Of a stretch of DNA of 64,000 nt, positions 1 through 12,424 are shown piece by piece; positions within the stretch are counted from its first letter, which is position 1, and each line of letters opens with the position of its first letter. Where the stretch lies: NCBI GenBank assembly GCA_023846275.1, contig CM043875.1:24780851-24844850 (forward strand), read 5' to 3'. Source of the stretch: Vanilla planifolia (Eukaryota; Streptophyta; Magnoliopsida; Asparagales; Orchidaceae). Below the pieces are notes generated by a model. That model did not search any database. It had not been told where the DNA came from and saw nothing but the letters and a program-made list of their open reading frames with translations. Position numbers and translations under genes: made by a program.

Positions 1-1019
1 AGGTTAAACTAATATGAATAGAATACTATAAAAAAATTCTCTCAAGAACTCAAGGCTTACCTATCTTATTCCCTTATTTTAAGTAGTCCAATACTTAGGG
101 AATCATTATTCATTTACTTAGCAGCTTTAAGCTTAGCTATTAGCTCTATGTTAATATGAGAAAACAAAGGTAGGCAGTAACCCGTTTATTATTCTCTCAT
201 ACTTTAAAGGATGTAGAAACAAGATATTCTCACTTAAAAAAGATTTCACTAACACTACTCATGTCCATTGTATGACAATGACAATATTTCTAATCTTACA
301 CCTTTAATGTCATCACAGATAAACCTTTGAAATTCATCCTTCAGTCAACACAAATCTTAGAGAGATATATATATATGGGCCATTGAGTTTAGTGAATTTG
401 AGATTGATTCTATTTTTTTATCATTTCTTAAATCTCAAGTACTTGAAGATTTTCTGGTTAAGGGAATATCCCTAAAAGCAAGACTTGAGCTCCCTTTAAA
501 CACTTAGAAGCTATTATGGATAAAGCATCGAGACAATATTCATGTGGTATCGACTTTGTTCTACAAATTCTAAATGATGTTAAACTAAAAAGAAGGATCA
601 TAATTAACTTTCCAATTATAAATAACAAAGTCAGATATGAAACTTTAATAACCTATATTAAAAGTTGCTTTGGGCTAGTGAGTCAAACGCTTGCTAATCT
701 TTATTAATACAAAGCTGATTGTTAGCAAAGTCAATGACTCATTTGAAACTAGAGATCCAATCCAAAAGTATTCATGGAACTTATGCAGTCTCTCTTGCAA
801 AACTTTGATCAAATTAGCCTCACCAAAATCCCTCATGATTAAAATGAAGAAGCAAACCTATTGGCCAAATAAGGGGACCCTAAGAAAGATTTTCCCCCCT
901 CTTGAAGTCCCATTGTATTTATTTTTCTTATATTCTTTATAAAAATAATTTTATGTTAGAAGAAAACTTTGATTTATAATTATATTAATTTATAATTTTT
1001 ATGATTAATAAAAATGAAA
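1..1019. other. AT-rich intergenic DNA, no gene seen
   Basis: Only short open frames occur here and none has a recognisable motif or plausible codon use. The sequence is probably old repeat-derived DNA, but I could not assign it to a family. Confidence 0.5.
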
Positions 1020-1300
1020 ATAAAAGTTTAAATGGCACACCAAAATTTTTAGGTGGTTCGGCTCAAATTAAAACCAACATCTACCCCCAACAAAGGTCGA
1101 GAAAAACTTTACTAGTGAAAGAGATACAACTCGAGATTTTTTTTACAGTTTTCCTTCAACCTATGTGAGATTTTTTTCTATGATTCACCTCTAACCTACT
1201 AGCTTTTATGGGTTCAATTATAACCTAGGATTTTATGAGCTCCAACTTAATTTTTTAGAAGATAAGTTAACTTGGGCTTTTACAAATATCAGACTACCTG
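1020..1300 (-). mobile_element. Ty1/copia LTR-like remnant
   Basis: The stretch around 1,050-1,150 contains an 'aggtggttcggct' block followed by a CA-rich stretch and 'actagtgaaagag'. This arrangement recurs in many plant copia LTRs. A similar but more diverged block (atggttcaatccaaactc) occurs at about 9,835 inside the LTR that starts at 9,633, in the same orientation, so the inferred parent element is on the minus strand. Boundaries are not visible. Confidence 0.35.
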
Positions 1301-3084
1301 ACCCAAAAGAAAAACAAAAATATAAGAATAAATAAATTTTTGATAAAAAAAATTCAATTTTTTATACTTTTTAATGAATATAGAAAGACACAAAGAGCTC
1401 AAAATTTTGAAAAGAATTAAGAAAAAAAGCTTAAAAGAATTAAGCGTAGTTTGAAGAATTTAGAATTTCAAATAGACGTATGTCGTAGATGTTGTCAAAA
1501 GAAATTTACTTCAGTAAAATATAGTACAGTCATTCTTTGGATCTTAAAATCTTTTTCATTTTTATTAGTTATTATTTTATTCATAATTTTTAGATATTTA
1601 TAAAAAAAAAGTTTGAGTATAACTGTTAGAAAGTAAAAAAAAAGTTATTTCAAAAGTTATTACAAAATAGCTTGAAAAGCTTTTCAAAATAATGTAAATA
1701 ATTCTTCTTAATGTTGCTTATAGCGACACATGTAACGATTATTGAAATAATCGTTAGATAGGATGGACCTAAGCCGTTGGATCATCTTCGAGAAGTTATG
1801 GGCCCTTATATCAAAAGGTTTAAAAGTAGATGAGTTATGGATGGTTGGATCAAAACAGATTAGATCTGGGCCATTCGATCAAAACAGATGAGATTTTTAT
1901 TGTCTGATTCATCAATAGTAAAGATGGAAATGATCTCAATCATAGCATTCAAACTGGAGAGACTTGGGCCATTAGATCAAGCATAAATCATATAAAATAA
2001 GTAGAATAAATCATCACCATTAGGTCGACTCATCAAATGAATAGTTGGATCAATTAAAATCACTGTTTAAAGATGAAGGTGATCTCCACTACGAGATCAC
2101 AAAAATGCACAATCGTACGTCACTCTGTTGCTCCTAATTTTGAAAACATACAACCATTGAAGCATTAGTCACTCATTGTAGGACAAGATAAATGTTTGCA
2201 GTTTATAATACATTGCATGGGTTTTATATTCAAGCTAAACGAGGATTGACTCTCCTATTGTGTGCTCGAAATATCACCACTCGATTCACTTGTATGCTTA
2301 TAATATTAATATTCATGGTTATGGGGGTCAAACTTGACCCATTATACACATTCACCCAGCTCTATCCTTTGCCTCACCCCAACCAGGTTCAAGTTACACA
2401 AATGGTGAAGATCAGGCTCAACCTAATTTCATTTCAATCGTGTCTTAACCCAAAGCTTACGAGTGCCCTTTCAGACTTGCTCGTCCTGAGAGCTTTGCAT
2501 TTGGGCACATGCTTGGGATGTGGCTTAAGGAAAATTTTTAATTATAAAAATTTAATAAAATTATTATTATTATTAATTTAAACAAAGTTTAATAATTGAT
2601 TTAACATAATATTTAGTAATGATGCATAAATAAGATTTAACCAAGGAAACAATGATTAAAAAAATAAGATCATATGTTTCTTAAATCAATGAATAGTTTT
2701 GCAAGATTTAAACTAAATTAAAAATTGAGGAATTAAAAAATAGAATCTTATTTTTTTGTTAAATCAAAGAAATAATTAAATAATTAGATGCTTGAATAAG
2801 ATGTGAAATTGATACGAATAGAGAATATCTTATAATTAATAAGTTAATATTCTATTCTATAATAAAAAAAATCTTATCAAAGCTAATGTGCATGTTTTCA
2901 ATCCATGAAACTTACTAAACTCTCCAAGGTATTATGAAAATCATTAATTCACCATTTTTAAATGTGCATGGCTTGTTCTTTATAAATAAACTTATTTCAT
3001 ACTAAAGAAGCTTATTAGAATAAAATATTAAATATTTAAGGCATGACTCATCAAACACAAGGGTGACTTAATAATAGATTATAC
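1301..3084. other. Unassigned repeat-like intergenic DNA
   Basis: This AT-rich stretch includes recurring 'gttggatca'/'gggccattagatcaa' phrases at 1,770-1,990, which suggests degenerate internal repeats. A 129-codon open frame at 2,192-2,581 has no recognisable domain and ends in an AT-rich tail. I see no supportable gene. Confidence 0.4.
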
Positions 3085-3265
3085 ATATATGTTGAAGACA
3101 TTGTATGATATGACTAGAACAAAATTGTGTTATATCTAAACTTTGAGCTCACCGAAAAATGTTTTTACGATGTCACATTATACATTATGCTAAGTCCTAT
3201 GATAAGTTGTTTCTCACTAATCATATTAGATCATATTAATATCATAAGAGAGTCATACTCCTACA
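3085..3265. mobile_element. LTR terminal fragment related to the 9,633-10,792 LTR
   Basis: By eye this aligns with about 10,630-10,792: both contain 'aaactttgagctc', then a gatgt.. block, 'cattataca', 'ctcact.atcat' and 'ggatcat' or 'agatcat'. It ends 'cctaca', consistent with a CA-terminated LTR. It may be the partner LTR of the minus-strand copia element or a separate relic of the same family. It lies just upstream of the solo LTR at 3,325. Confidence 0.45.
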
Positions 3266-4310
3266 ATACAAATAAGCTCAAAATATGACTGTCATACCAT
3301 CAAGCTTTTAAGGAAAATAATATCTGTTACACCCCATTTTTCCTAGGCTGATTTTTGGCATACAATTTTTTTTTTTTTTTTTTTTATATAGACAGCTCAG
3401 ATCGTCCCATACCAACCTGAGTAGCCTACGAAAACATAGGATATAACACATCATTACACACCTACTTCCCTTAACAATGTGGATCCCATCTCCCGGGTAC
3501 ACCGTCAAATCAGGTTCATGACTCCTGAATTAACAGATGGACTCGCGCAATGTTACTCCTACTAGACCCAATACTCCTAACCCCTACGGGTAGGAGAACC
3601 GGTCTATTAGAAGTCTGAACCCCCATGATTAAGTTCCATAGTCATGTAATGACCTCACCATCAAACAAAAAGATATATAACATCCTCAGATAAAATATGG
3701 CACTCCACACACCATACTCCAAGACAATAAGGTAGGGTAGTAAATGGAAACTACATTACAAGAATAAGACCAAGTCCAACAAGTGCAATATTATCCAACC
3801 AGAAACATAAGTCAGAATTTCCCTCACATATTACATGACATATGAGAATAATAACCTCATTAAATACATCCAACAGCAACAATCAACTAACCAGAATATC
3901 TCAGACAATCACAATCAGATATCCTCCACAAGCCTGCTGACCACGATCCCACCTAATCAGGTAGCGTCAAGTCTGCCGAGCCACTGAAATATACAATACA
4001 GGAATGAGCTACGCCCAGTAGGAAAGACAGCTAGTAAAACTCACATGCAAGAGAAGGATAATAGCAAAAATATAGGAATACAGCATAACAATGTATGGTG
4101 GATAGGCACTCTCAGTCCCAGACTCCGACCAACCACAGTCACCCCTAGTCACACCAGAGTAGCTCTCCTCTGGGCTTCCAGGTAGCATGCCAGTGGGAAC
4201 GCCCATCTCGAAACACGCATGGCGCCTAAGCACCCGACACCGCAGCGTCTCTCGTCAATCAATCTCCTGGAGACTATAGACAAATCCAGTCACAAAATCT
4301 CTAGCCAACG

Positions 4311-4405
4311 TGAGACACCCCTGCCACCCTAAGGCGCGCAGGCCTACACACTTGGCTAGCCACTGCGAGACACCCCTGCCACCCTCAGGCGCGCAGGCCT
4401 ACACA
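4311..4405. repeat. Two-copy direct repeat inside the solo LTR, 55-bp period
   Basis: Two near-identical copies of 'gagacacccctgccaccct' followed by 'aggcgcgcaggcctacacac' begin at 4,312 and 4,367. The only difference noticed over about 40 bp is one base (aagg versus cagg). This is internal structure of the LTR, not a gene. Confidence 0.8.
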
Positions 4406-5030
4406 CATGGACCAGGAGAGATCGACTCAGCCACCGTCCCAAAGAGTCCTCTACCAACAACTTCCATAGAAGCTCACGCCCCTACAGTCATTGCCAATCT
4501 CTAACTCCAAGATCCGGCAACATGTATCCAGGTACAACAAGGCGCATACCAGTCACATGTATACTGTGGAAGCTAAGTCTGAACCGCACAGTTACCTACC
4601 ACAACTACCCTAAAACATCATATAGGGTCTATAGTAGTCCGGTCCAGTATGCCAATCCATAAAATATGCCAACACTGAGTAAACTGACTCATTCCATGCC
4701 GTTGCCATCAAGCAACACAACTGTCAATTACTGACTGTTCTGGTAGCATCCGTGTACCATACTTCTGTCTGACTGTTTCCAGCTGTACTGTCATCACTGA
4801 TAACATTTTTCCCCACTTCAGGAAATTTTTAAATCCCAATTTCAATTTCCGCCCTTTATCCATTTTCCGAAATTCGAAATAAATTTCCGAATTTAAATTC
4901 CACATATATCCTTTTTCCAAAAATTCGGATTAATTTCCGAATTAAATTTTTCGCTTATCCTTTTTATTTCCGAAAATTCGGATTAATAATAAATTTCCGA
5001 ATTTTCCTTCCGCTTCTCTCTCCTCCGCGT

Positions 5031-5270
5031 CGCGCCGTTCGTCCGCGCCGACTCCCGCTGAACCGGTTTTCGCTGCCGGTTCGGCTTTCGCGCCGTTCGT
5101 CCGCGCCGAATCCCGCGGAACCGGTTTTCGCTGCCGGTTCGGCTTTCGCGCCGTTCGTCCGCGCCGAATCCCGCTGAACCGGTTTTCGCTGCCGGTTCGG
5201 AACTCTCGCGCCGTTCGTCCGCGCCGAATCCCGCTGAACCGGTTTTCGCTGCCGGTTCGGAACTCTCGCG
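5031..5270. repeat. GC-rich tandem repeat, four units of 58-60 bp
   Basis: Units begin with 'cgcgccgttcgtccgcgccg' at 5,031, 5,089, 5,147 and 5,207. Each contains 'gaaccggttttcgctgccgg'. The first two junctions read 'ggctttcg'; the last two carry a 2-bp-longer 'ggaactctcg', giving a 58, 58, 60 period. The array produces long spurious arginine-rich open frames on the minus strand. Confidence 0.9.
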
Positions 5271-6377
5271 CTGAACCGCGACACCGCCGAACCAATTTCT
5301 TAATAATCCGTTAATCGGATTAATTTTAATTACTAATAAAATGGCGTAAATATCATTAATTACTTAATTAGATTTGATATTATCTAAACCCTTCTCCTTT
5401 CTCGGTCCGAAGCCCGCGAAACCCTAGCCGCCGCCATCGCCGACCATTACGATCCTTCCGTCGATTTCCGACGACTGCGAACAAGGAGAACAATTTCCTA
5501 ACATGCTCCTAAGCATCAATAAATTTTTTTTTCGGCGAAATGGGAATTTTTCCAGGAAATTCCGAAATTTGCAAAAGACACAATTTAGCATTCAATTAAA
5601 TCCGATTTTCATCCACATGCTTGTTTTCATTAAGCAAAGTATTTCATGCTTTTAATTTTCTACTAAATCACTAATTTAAACTGAATTTCCTACCTCAACG
5701 ACGCCGGCGACGGTGAACTTCGTCCGTAGCTCGCCGCAGCTCCTCGCCGAACGAATCCGGTACGAATTGACTCTCCTCGTTCCCGTGAATCTCCAGGCAC
5801 AAAAAGCCCCTTGCCAGGCCGCCGGAATCACGCGCCGTACGCCGGAAAAACTCTCTCTATCGGTCGACCGAACGAACCCTAATCGTTTCGCGAGGGTTTT
5901 ATATTTCTAGCCGACACGGTGAAACCCATTACGCGCCGTTGACACGCTTTCGACACGGTAAGCACCCGATACGCGCTGTCGACACGCTATCGACACGGTA
6001 AGCACCCGATCAGCCGGTTCAATCCCAACCGTCGATCACGACCGTCCGATCAGCTTATCAGAACGCACGCGCAAACTCACTCGGCGAACCGTCTCCGCCT
6101 CCGCTGAACCGTTCCGGTCCGGTTCACGCGCGGTAAACCAATTTCCGGTTTAATTTAAATGGATTTTCGAATTTCTAAAAATCCAATAAATCTAATTAAA
6201 CAGGGAAAATTACTTAAAATTCACCTCGGTGCTCCGAAAAATCCCTAGAAATTTCAGAAATTCCAATAGCCTCTGATTGAGCTCCTGGCTCATCCTACTG
6301 TCGATCTGAAATCATCCAAGCCAAAAATTAATTCATTAAAGATTAACATAAAACTTTTTACTGGGTATAACAATATC

Positions 6378-7949
6378 ATACCAATATGATGGTAATAGTG
6401 TATAGGCATGATTAAAATCTACTCAATAACAACTTAAGTCCTCAACTCTCTTTGAATAGATATATGGATCATATGATTATAATAAATATCATAATACTAT
6501 ATGAAGACCATCAACTTCTTATATCTCATAGGATAATATGTGACATACTAGTATAATAAAATGGCAATACTCATATGACAATACAATAAATTCCAATACT
6601 CTAATCTCTTAATCTGATCTTCTAAGTGAATTTTTTATACAAATATGAAATATCAAAAATACTTAAAGCTCAAAATATCTTATAGATAGGCCATTGATGA
6701 ACTTGTATTGTAAAGGAATCATACTTGCATGAAAAGTGTAAACAACCATATTACTTAGTATCAACCTTAATCAATGGTCTATTTGATCCAAATATTAAAT
6801 AATCATGTTGCATGATTGGCTCATCATATACTTATGGTTAATTCAATTAATGTGGGACTCACTTAATTAATTTTTTTTTCAAATTTAGCTTGATTTAACC
6901 TTAACATATGATATAACTCATTATAAATTCAATATTTTAAGACATAGAATATTCATGTAAACAATCTAGAATGAATGTCTTAAGCTAAAATATTTATGAG
7001 TGAAATAGATGATGCTTTTTAAAACTATTTTAGCACTCTCACTCATACCTTATTAAATTCTATACATCTTAAGCAAATCATTATAGGTTTTAACATTCTC
7101 TTACCAAAATAAAAAAAACACTCAATAACTATCGTTTTTAAGTATTATTTAAACTTGTGTTTCTTCTAGTACTAGTTATAATTAACATCCAAATATATTT
7201 GTTAAGCTCCTTGAGTCAATCAATCAACTTTTTTATATAATTAACTTATATATCATTGAGATGTATATTCTAAAAAGACTTAAAAAATATTTGTAATAAA
7301 ACTATAGTTTTGTTGTCTTTAAATAAGTGATGTAATGACTAAAGGTACAATTACTTTTCATTTTTAATGATAAAAAAACTATTAAACAAATATAAAAATA
7401 AAATAATATCAAATCATTCAAAATATACAAATGTTTTATCTATATTTATGCTTCTCCTTAATGAATGAAATGGAAACAATTGTCATTCAAGCATTGGAAT
7501 GCAATGAATGCCTTTCATTTCTTACTTTTTTATCCTCCTTTTTGTCATGCATCAAAATATAGATAACTTAAAACCAAGGAAACAAGAGTTGCATACAACT
7601 ATATAAATGTTGAAAATAAATAATAATAAAGGACCAAAGATTCATAACAATTCTCTTATTTTATTAAAAAAACTAATCAATAAACATACACTCATTGAAA
7701 AATAAATCAAATACGAAAAAACTTCTAAGGTTTTAGTTACCTAACTCTCCCTAAATTGACACATATAAGAATTTAAAATTATCAATATTAATAAGTAAAC
7801 ATGCTTTAGATTTTAATTTAAATAATATACTTTTATAAAATTTACCCCCTTTCTAATGAAAACATCAGAAGCATTCTTAGAAGCATAATCAATTTAAGAT
7901 TTTAATTTAGAAACTCAAAATAGATTTTGGTTTAGACAATCCACAATCA
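6378..7949. other. AT-rich DNA, probably internal part of a decayed copia element
   Basis: No open frame or motif is recognisable. Its position between the solo LTR and the minus-strand copia gag remnant suggests element-internal sequence, but I found no protease, integrase or reverse transcriptase trace. Confidence 0.3.
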
Positions 7950-9577
7950 AGTGAAATATCTTTTCTAAACACATGTCCTATCCTTTACCACACATAAGTA
8001 AGATACCTAAAATTAATATTAATTATTATCTTTCAAACTTTAGATAAGCAGCCTTTCATTAAACAATAATTATGAGAAATTGAGCATCAGAAAAATAGTC
8101 ACCAACATGCATTGATTTAGTATTATGTAAAGAAACATTCCTATGCAAGCGATGACATGAAACAACAACGTAAATGCAATTTCTTAAATTATCGAAAGAC
8201 AAGTTTTTCTTTTGTATGCTCATAAATTATTCAAGAAAGTTCATCTCTAGTTTAAGTTCATGCAAATACCTTAAGTTCTTTTTAATTAAATCTTTGCATA
8301 AGCCAACTTAATTTTTATGTTCCTTTTTCAACTTGTTATGTTTAAATGTAAACGATTCAAATTTACAAACTATTCAAAAAAATTATTCTCTAATTCTTTA
8401 TGAAAGAGATTATTTGAATTATTGTATTCACTTTATGATGAATCATCATGATGTTCCATGAGACATATGAGTTCTCCTTTATCATCTTTCTCATTACTTG
8501 AAGAATCATCATGCTTACTCAAAAAGACAATTCAAATTCTCACTTTCTTTCTCACTCTCCTCCCACCTTAAGGGGGATGTTGTTTGTTTCAAATTGCTCC
8601 AAGTGGCCATCATGGCTTAATTCTAGCCTTTCTTCTTCATCTCTTCCACCTTGTAAAAATTCTTTTTTGCTTTATCTCTTCTTTTCCAATTTAGGACAAT
8701 AAAAGCAACAATAACCAAGCTCTTGGACTTCATGACAATGCACCTCTTTCTTATTTATCCTTTTATGACTTCTTTCCTTCTTCCTTTTTGAGCAACTTGT
8801 AGCCATGAATTTTGTTATGCTTTTAGAAAGTCCTTACACCCTATTACTACAATAAGACTTATCATTAGATTTAAGTGAAGCAACTTTCAAAGCAATACAT
8901 TTCTCTTTCTTAAATAGTTTGGGCTACTATTTTTCTTCTTTTTTTCTTGTCATCTCCATATAAATATTAATGAGCTCATCAAGGAATTCATCCAATAAGA
9001 GATAATCCAAGTTCTTAGAGGTTTTGATAATGTCCTTAAGGAGTTAAATTTTTCATCACCTATTAACTAGTAAATAAAATTGTATGAAGAGAAATCATTC
9101 ATAATGTTAGTGAAATAAGTAGACATAACTTTAATTATATCACCTTATATGCAAAAAAGCTTCTAATCATGCACATGCTAATCTTGGATTCCTTGACTTG
9201 GCTAGTTCTTTCATATGTAACATCAAGCTTTTCTTACATTTCATGGGTGGTCTTAAGGTACATAACTTGATTAAACTCCATGCCAGAGAGATCAATACAA
9301 AGGATGTTTAAAGCCTTTACATTGAGTTAAACTTGATCTTCTCATGTGGAGAAAATTTATCCAAATGCTTTCTAATCATGACATCATCCACCTTCTTAAT
9401 AGGAAAAACAAAACCATTCTTTGCAATATCCCAACTCTCTACATCAATGGATTCAAGAAAAATATTCATAAGATATTTCCAATACAAATAAAAATCATCC
9501 TTAAATAAATGTGGACAAATAGATGATTTCTCTTCGTTAAAAATAATATGATCAACTGTTATGTTGTAAGACATCAT
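7950..9577 (-). pseudogene. Decayed Ty1/copia gag (UBN2/DUF4219-type)
   Basis: Read on the minus strand from 9,577, an 86-codon frame carries the copia gag N-terminal pattern: a hydrophobic and acidic start, 'FYLYWKYLMNIFLESIDVES', then W-D-I-x-x-N-G and a Pro-containing block. Downstream, across several stops and frameshifts, the gag pattern continues: a 'VTYERTSQVKESKI'-like block near 9,200, a Lys-rich stretch near 8,930, a degenerate cysteine-containing knuckle-like segment near 8,720, 'AMMATWS' near 8,600 and an Asp/Ser-rich segment near 8,480. These match the usual order in plant copia Gag polyproteins. The frame is broken many times and cannot make a full protein. The primer site and LTR lie just to its right, as expected for a minus-strand element. 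Pol is not seen. Confidence 0.75.
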
Positions 9578-9620
9578 GATTATCTTATAGCAAGAATTAT
9601 TTTCTTTAATTCAACCTTAC

Positions 9621-9630
9621 TATGATACCA
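9621..9630 (-). other. Primer-binding-site-like sequence (initiator Met tRNA type)
   Basis: The minus strand reads TGGTATCATA, close to the TGGTATCAGAGC site that plant copia elements use to bind initiator methionine tRNA. It lies 2 nt inside the LTR terminus at 9,633 and upstream of the gag remnant in element orientation, which is the expected place. Confidence 0.65.
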
Positions 9631-9632
9631 AT

Positions 9633-10792
9633 TGATGAATTGAAAGAGTGGTGATGTCCATAATAGAGGGGTGAAATATGTAATTTACAAAACTCAAGCC
9701 AACTTAATAACTCAATTCATATCATAATAGAAGTCTTTTCTTTTTTAATTTTATTGGCTATTAAAACACTAGTTTAAAAAATGTTTTGAGTCTTTTCAAA
9801 AAAAAGTAAGTAAAGTACATAAAAAAGTTGAAATGGTTCAATCCAAACTCAGATTTACATCAACTCCTAGCAAAATGACTAAGCAATACACTAAATTTAC
9901 TAGCATAGTAAATCTTGCAGCACATACTTAATAAAATTCTATAATATTAGCTTGATAAAAATCTACAGCATTGACTTGGAAAAGCTTATAACATAGACTT
10001 AATAAAATCATACAAAAATTAGATTAATAAAGGTCTATACAATGGCTTAATAAAAGCCAATAAAGATCAAATAAAAAGAGACTTAATAATATGACATGAA
10101 GAAAAAGTAAAGCTTAATATAATAATTCTTATAACAAATAAACAATTAAATAAGTGACACATTATAACCATAGTGAAAAAACATAGAATATAAGGAATAA
10201 AACTCAAGGAAGTAACTAAAGCATAATATGCATCTTAGCTCAATGAATGATGAAATCATGATTGGAATGATAAGGAATGAAGAGTAACTCACAACATTTC
10301 CTTTCTTCAAATTGTTCCCTGTGTAAGATGATTATAATAAAAAGCTCTTTGAAATAATAGGCAAGTGAAGCATTAGCCATTTCTTCATTATTTGGAGGCC
10401 TTTATATAATCCTAAGATCATACTTAACTACTCCAAAAATGACTCAAGTAGCTATAATTAATTTCTTAAAAGTCAAATCAAACTAACCATTACTCATATG
10501 TTGAACTAATCATACTTTACCATCTAAGAGATCATATAAGTATGATGCACCACTAAGCACATCTTCCAACCATTCACTACCATCTATCTAATCTAATTTC
10601 CTTGTGTAAATGAATCATATAGATACATTGAGCACATCATATGATCGAGCTAGAATAAAACTTTACAACATCCAAACTTTGAGCTCTTAAAAATTGTTGT
10701 AGGATGTAGCATTATACACTGGTTCTATGACAATGTAGTTCTCACTGATCATAATGGATCATTTTATATGATAATGGAATCATCCTTCTACT
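9633..10792 (-). mobile_element. LTR of the minus-strand Ty1/copia element
   Basis: The inner terminus (TG at 9,633-9,634 on plus) abuts the primer site. The next bases, 'gtggtgatgtccataatag' then 'aggggtgaaat', match the arrangement at the start of many plant copia LTRs read from this side. The outer end is set at about 10,792 by comparison with the fragment ending at 3,265; the terminal CA appears mutated. No target duplication could be confirmed. Confidence 0.6.
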
Positions 10793-12185
10793 TTGATAAC
10801 TCTCATTTTATTTTGATCAAGTTAAAAGAAATTATGTAATTAATAAAAGTGTTAATATAATGATAAACTATTAAGAAGTGTCATAAACTTAAGTTTGGTA
10901 AAACATATTATTTTAGCGTATTAATAGAATTAGATCTTAGAGATGAGTTTAACAAATATTTAGTTTACAAATTTTCGATCCCTAAAAATTTATTATAAAT
11001 TTTTAAAAATTTGAACATAATCATAGTATCAAAATTTCATTTAGGATAGATCATAATTTCTAGAAATTTTGTAGAGATTGATTTGTAAATATATGAATAT
11101 TGAATTTTGTTAATATACATATGTAATATTTAAATTTTGGTGCAGAGCAAAATAAAAAAATGCAAGGGATAAATTTCTAAATAGTGAAGTTTAGGTTGTT
11201 TTGAGAAAATGTCATGTTGAAACTCGTGGAAATGAGATTTTCAGATTTTTGGCAGTGGTAATGCATGTAAATCAAAAAATATATTTTTTAACAACTCTTG
11301 CTTTCTAACCAAGCATTATCTAGTAGAGATTTTCAAGGAATTTCTACTATTAAAACCTTACCATTATGGCCTAAAATAGTTTTAGCAAATCCAACATGAA
11401 GCATGAAGGATGGAAGTTTAGGTTTATTTGGTGAACCATCATATGATAAAAAAATTCACTATAATGAGCACTACAAGTGCTTTCATCTCCATCAAGGTTG
11501 TTATAAACTTAAGTCTCAAATCCATGGACTTATAAGCGAGAAGCAATCTAGCTTAGATGTTAGCCTTAGTGAGGTACACCTTAAGGCTTTGTTAAGTTTA
11601 TTTTGTTTTCAATTTTGCATGTCTCAAATTTTTGTGAGTAGAGAAAAGAGAATAGGATTGAGAGATGTCAATTTCATTAACAAAATTAGTCTCAAAACAT
11701 TAAGTTTATTGAAGAAAGAAAGAAATGGGAATTGGGTGAACAAGAGAGAGAAAGATAGAGTGAAGAAATATAATTTGTCACATGCTAATGCATATCATGC
11801 TAGTATGTTGGTATCCATCATATGATATGAGATCTTTGCATGCAATGACAAAAGTTTGCATGAGAAAATTGTACTATACGATTTACTGGGTTATATTAAT
11901 ATAAGGAGAATAAAGCTACAATTGATTTGTTATGTTCATCATATAAGGACAATATAGGTATTATTCTAATATGATTGTTTGAGCTATTTATTAGCAATAT
12001 GATGGTGATATGGATATAAGCTAAGTACATTATAGTTGCAGCATATTTTGTGGTTGTATCAATACAATTATGGAGATTGTATTAGATGATCCTTTAAGGG
12101 TTTAGTGATAATGAGTCATTTAAGCCAGATTCAAAATCATAAGAATGCAATGTATCGAATCAGATGGTACGATACTAGTAAAATT
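10793..12185. other. AT-rich DNA, possible LTR of a second, plus-strand element
   Basis: This lies directly upstream of a primer-site-like sequence at 12,186 on plus, so it may be an LTR whose left end I cannot see. A 140-codon frame at 11,403-11,825 contains no recognisable domain and is not accepted as a gene. Confidence 0.3.
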
Positions 12186-12310
12186 TGGTAGAGGCATCCA
12201 TAGCAAAACTTTTATTTTAGAAAATCAAAGATGATAAGACACAACCTAGATATGAAACTAGAAAAGAAATTAAAACTTGAGTGGTGAGTATAGGTAGATC
12301 TTTTAGAGAG
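12186..12310 (+). other. Retroelement leader relic, primer-site-like start
   Basis: The stretch begins 'tggtagaggcatcc', resembling a decayed tRNA-Met primer site. About 95 nt later comes 'gtggtgagtataggtagatc', preceded by 'acaacctagatatgaaacta'. The same order appears in reverse complement at 21,984-22,170. The two loci are therefore inverted relics of one family. Confidence 0.45.
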
Positions 12311-12424
12311 AAAAATACATTTATTATACTTTTTTATGATTGAGTATGATATTTGTTTATATTTAAAAAGCATGAAAAAACAACTCAAAAGCTATATAAA
12401 AATTTGGTAAGTTTTATTTAAAGG

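Larger units (their letters stand above)
3325..6372. mobile_element. Solo-LTR-like insertion, about 3.05 kb, 5-bp TSD ATATC
   Basis: The unit begins TGTTACACCC and ends GGGTATAACA, so its ends form a 9/10 imperfect terminal inverted repeat with canonical TG...CA termini. It is flanked by an exact 5-bp direct repeat, ATATC (3,320-3,324 and 6,373-6,377), the hallmark of integrase-mediated insertion. No gag or pol coding sequence is present, so it fits one long LTR left by intra-element recombination. Long LTRs starting TGTTACACCC are common in Ty3/gypsy elements; that assignment is inferred. The core (about 5,020-6,130) is GC- and CpG-rich, unlike its surroundings. TATA-like sequences occur near 5,890 on both strands, best as TATAAAA on minus, so orientation is unsettled. 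Confidence 0.75.

Noticed and set aside
2192-2581. 129-codon plus-strand frame
   Set aside because: There is no domain, its composition changes along the frame and its tail is AT-rich. It is probably chance within repeat DNA.
4942-5295. 117- and 106-codon Arg-rich frames on the minus strand
   Set aside because: They are by-products of the GC-rich 58/60-bp tandem repeat, open in more than one frame with the same repetitive composition.
11403-11825. 140-codon plus-strand frame
   Set aside because: No recognisable motif is present. It lies where an LTR of the plus-strand element is expected.
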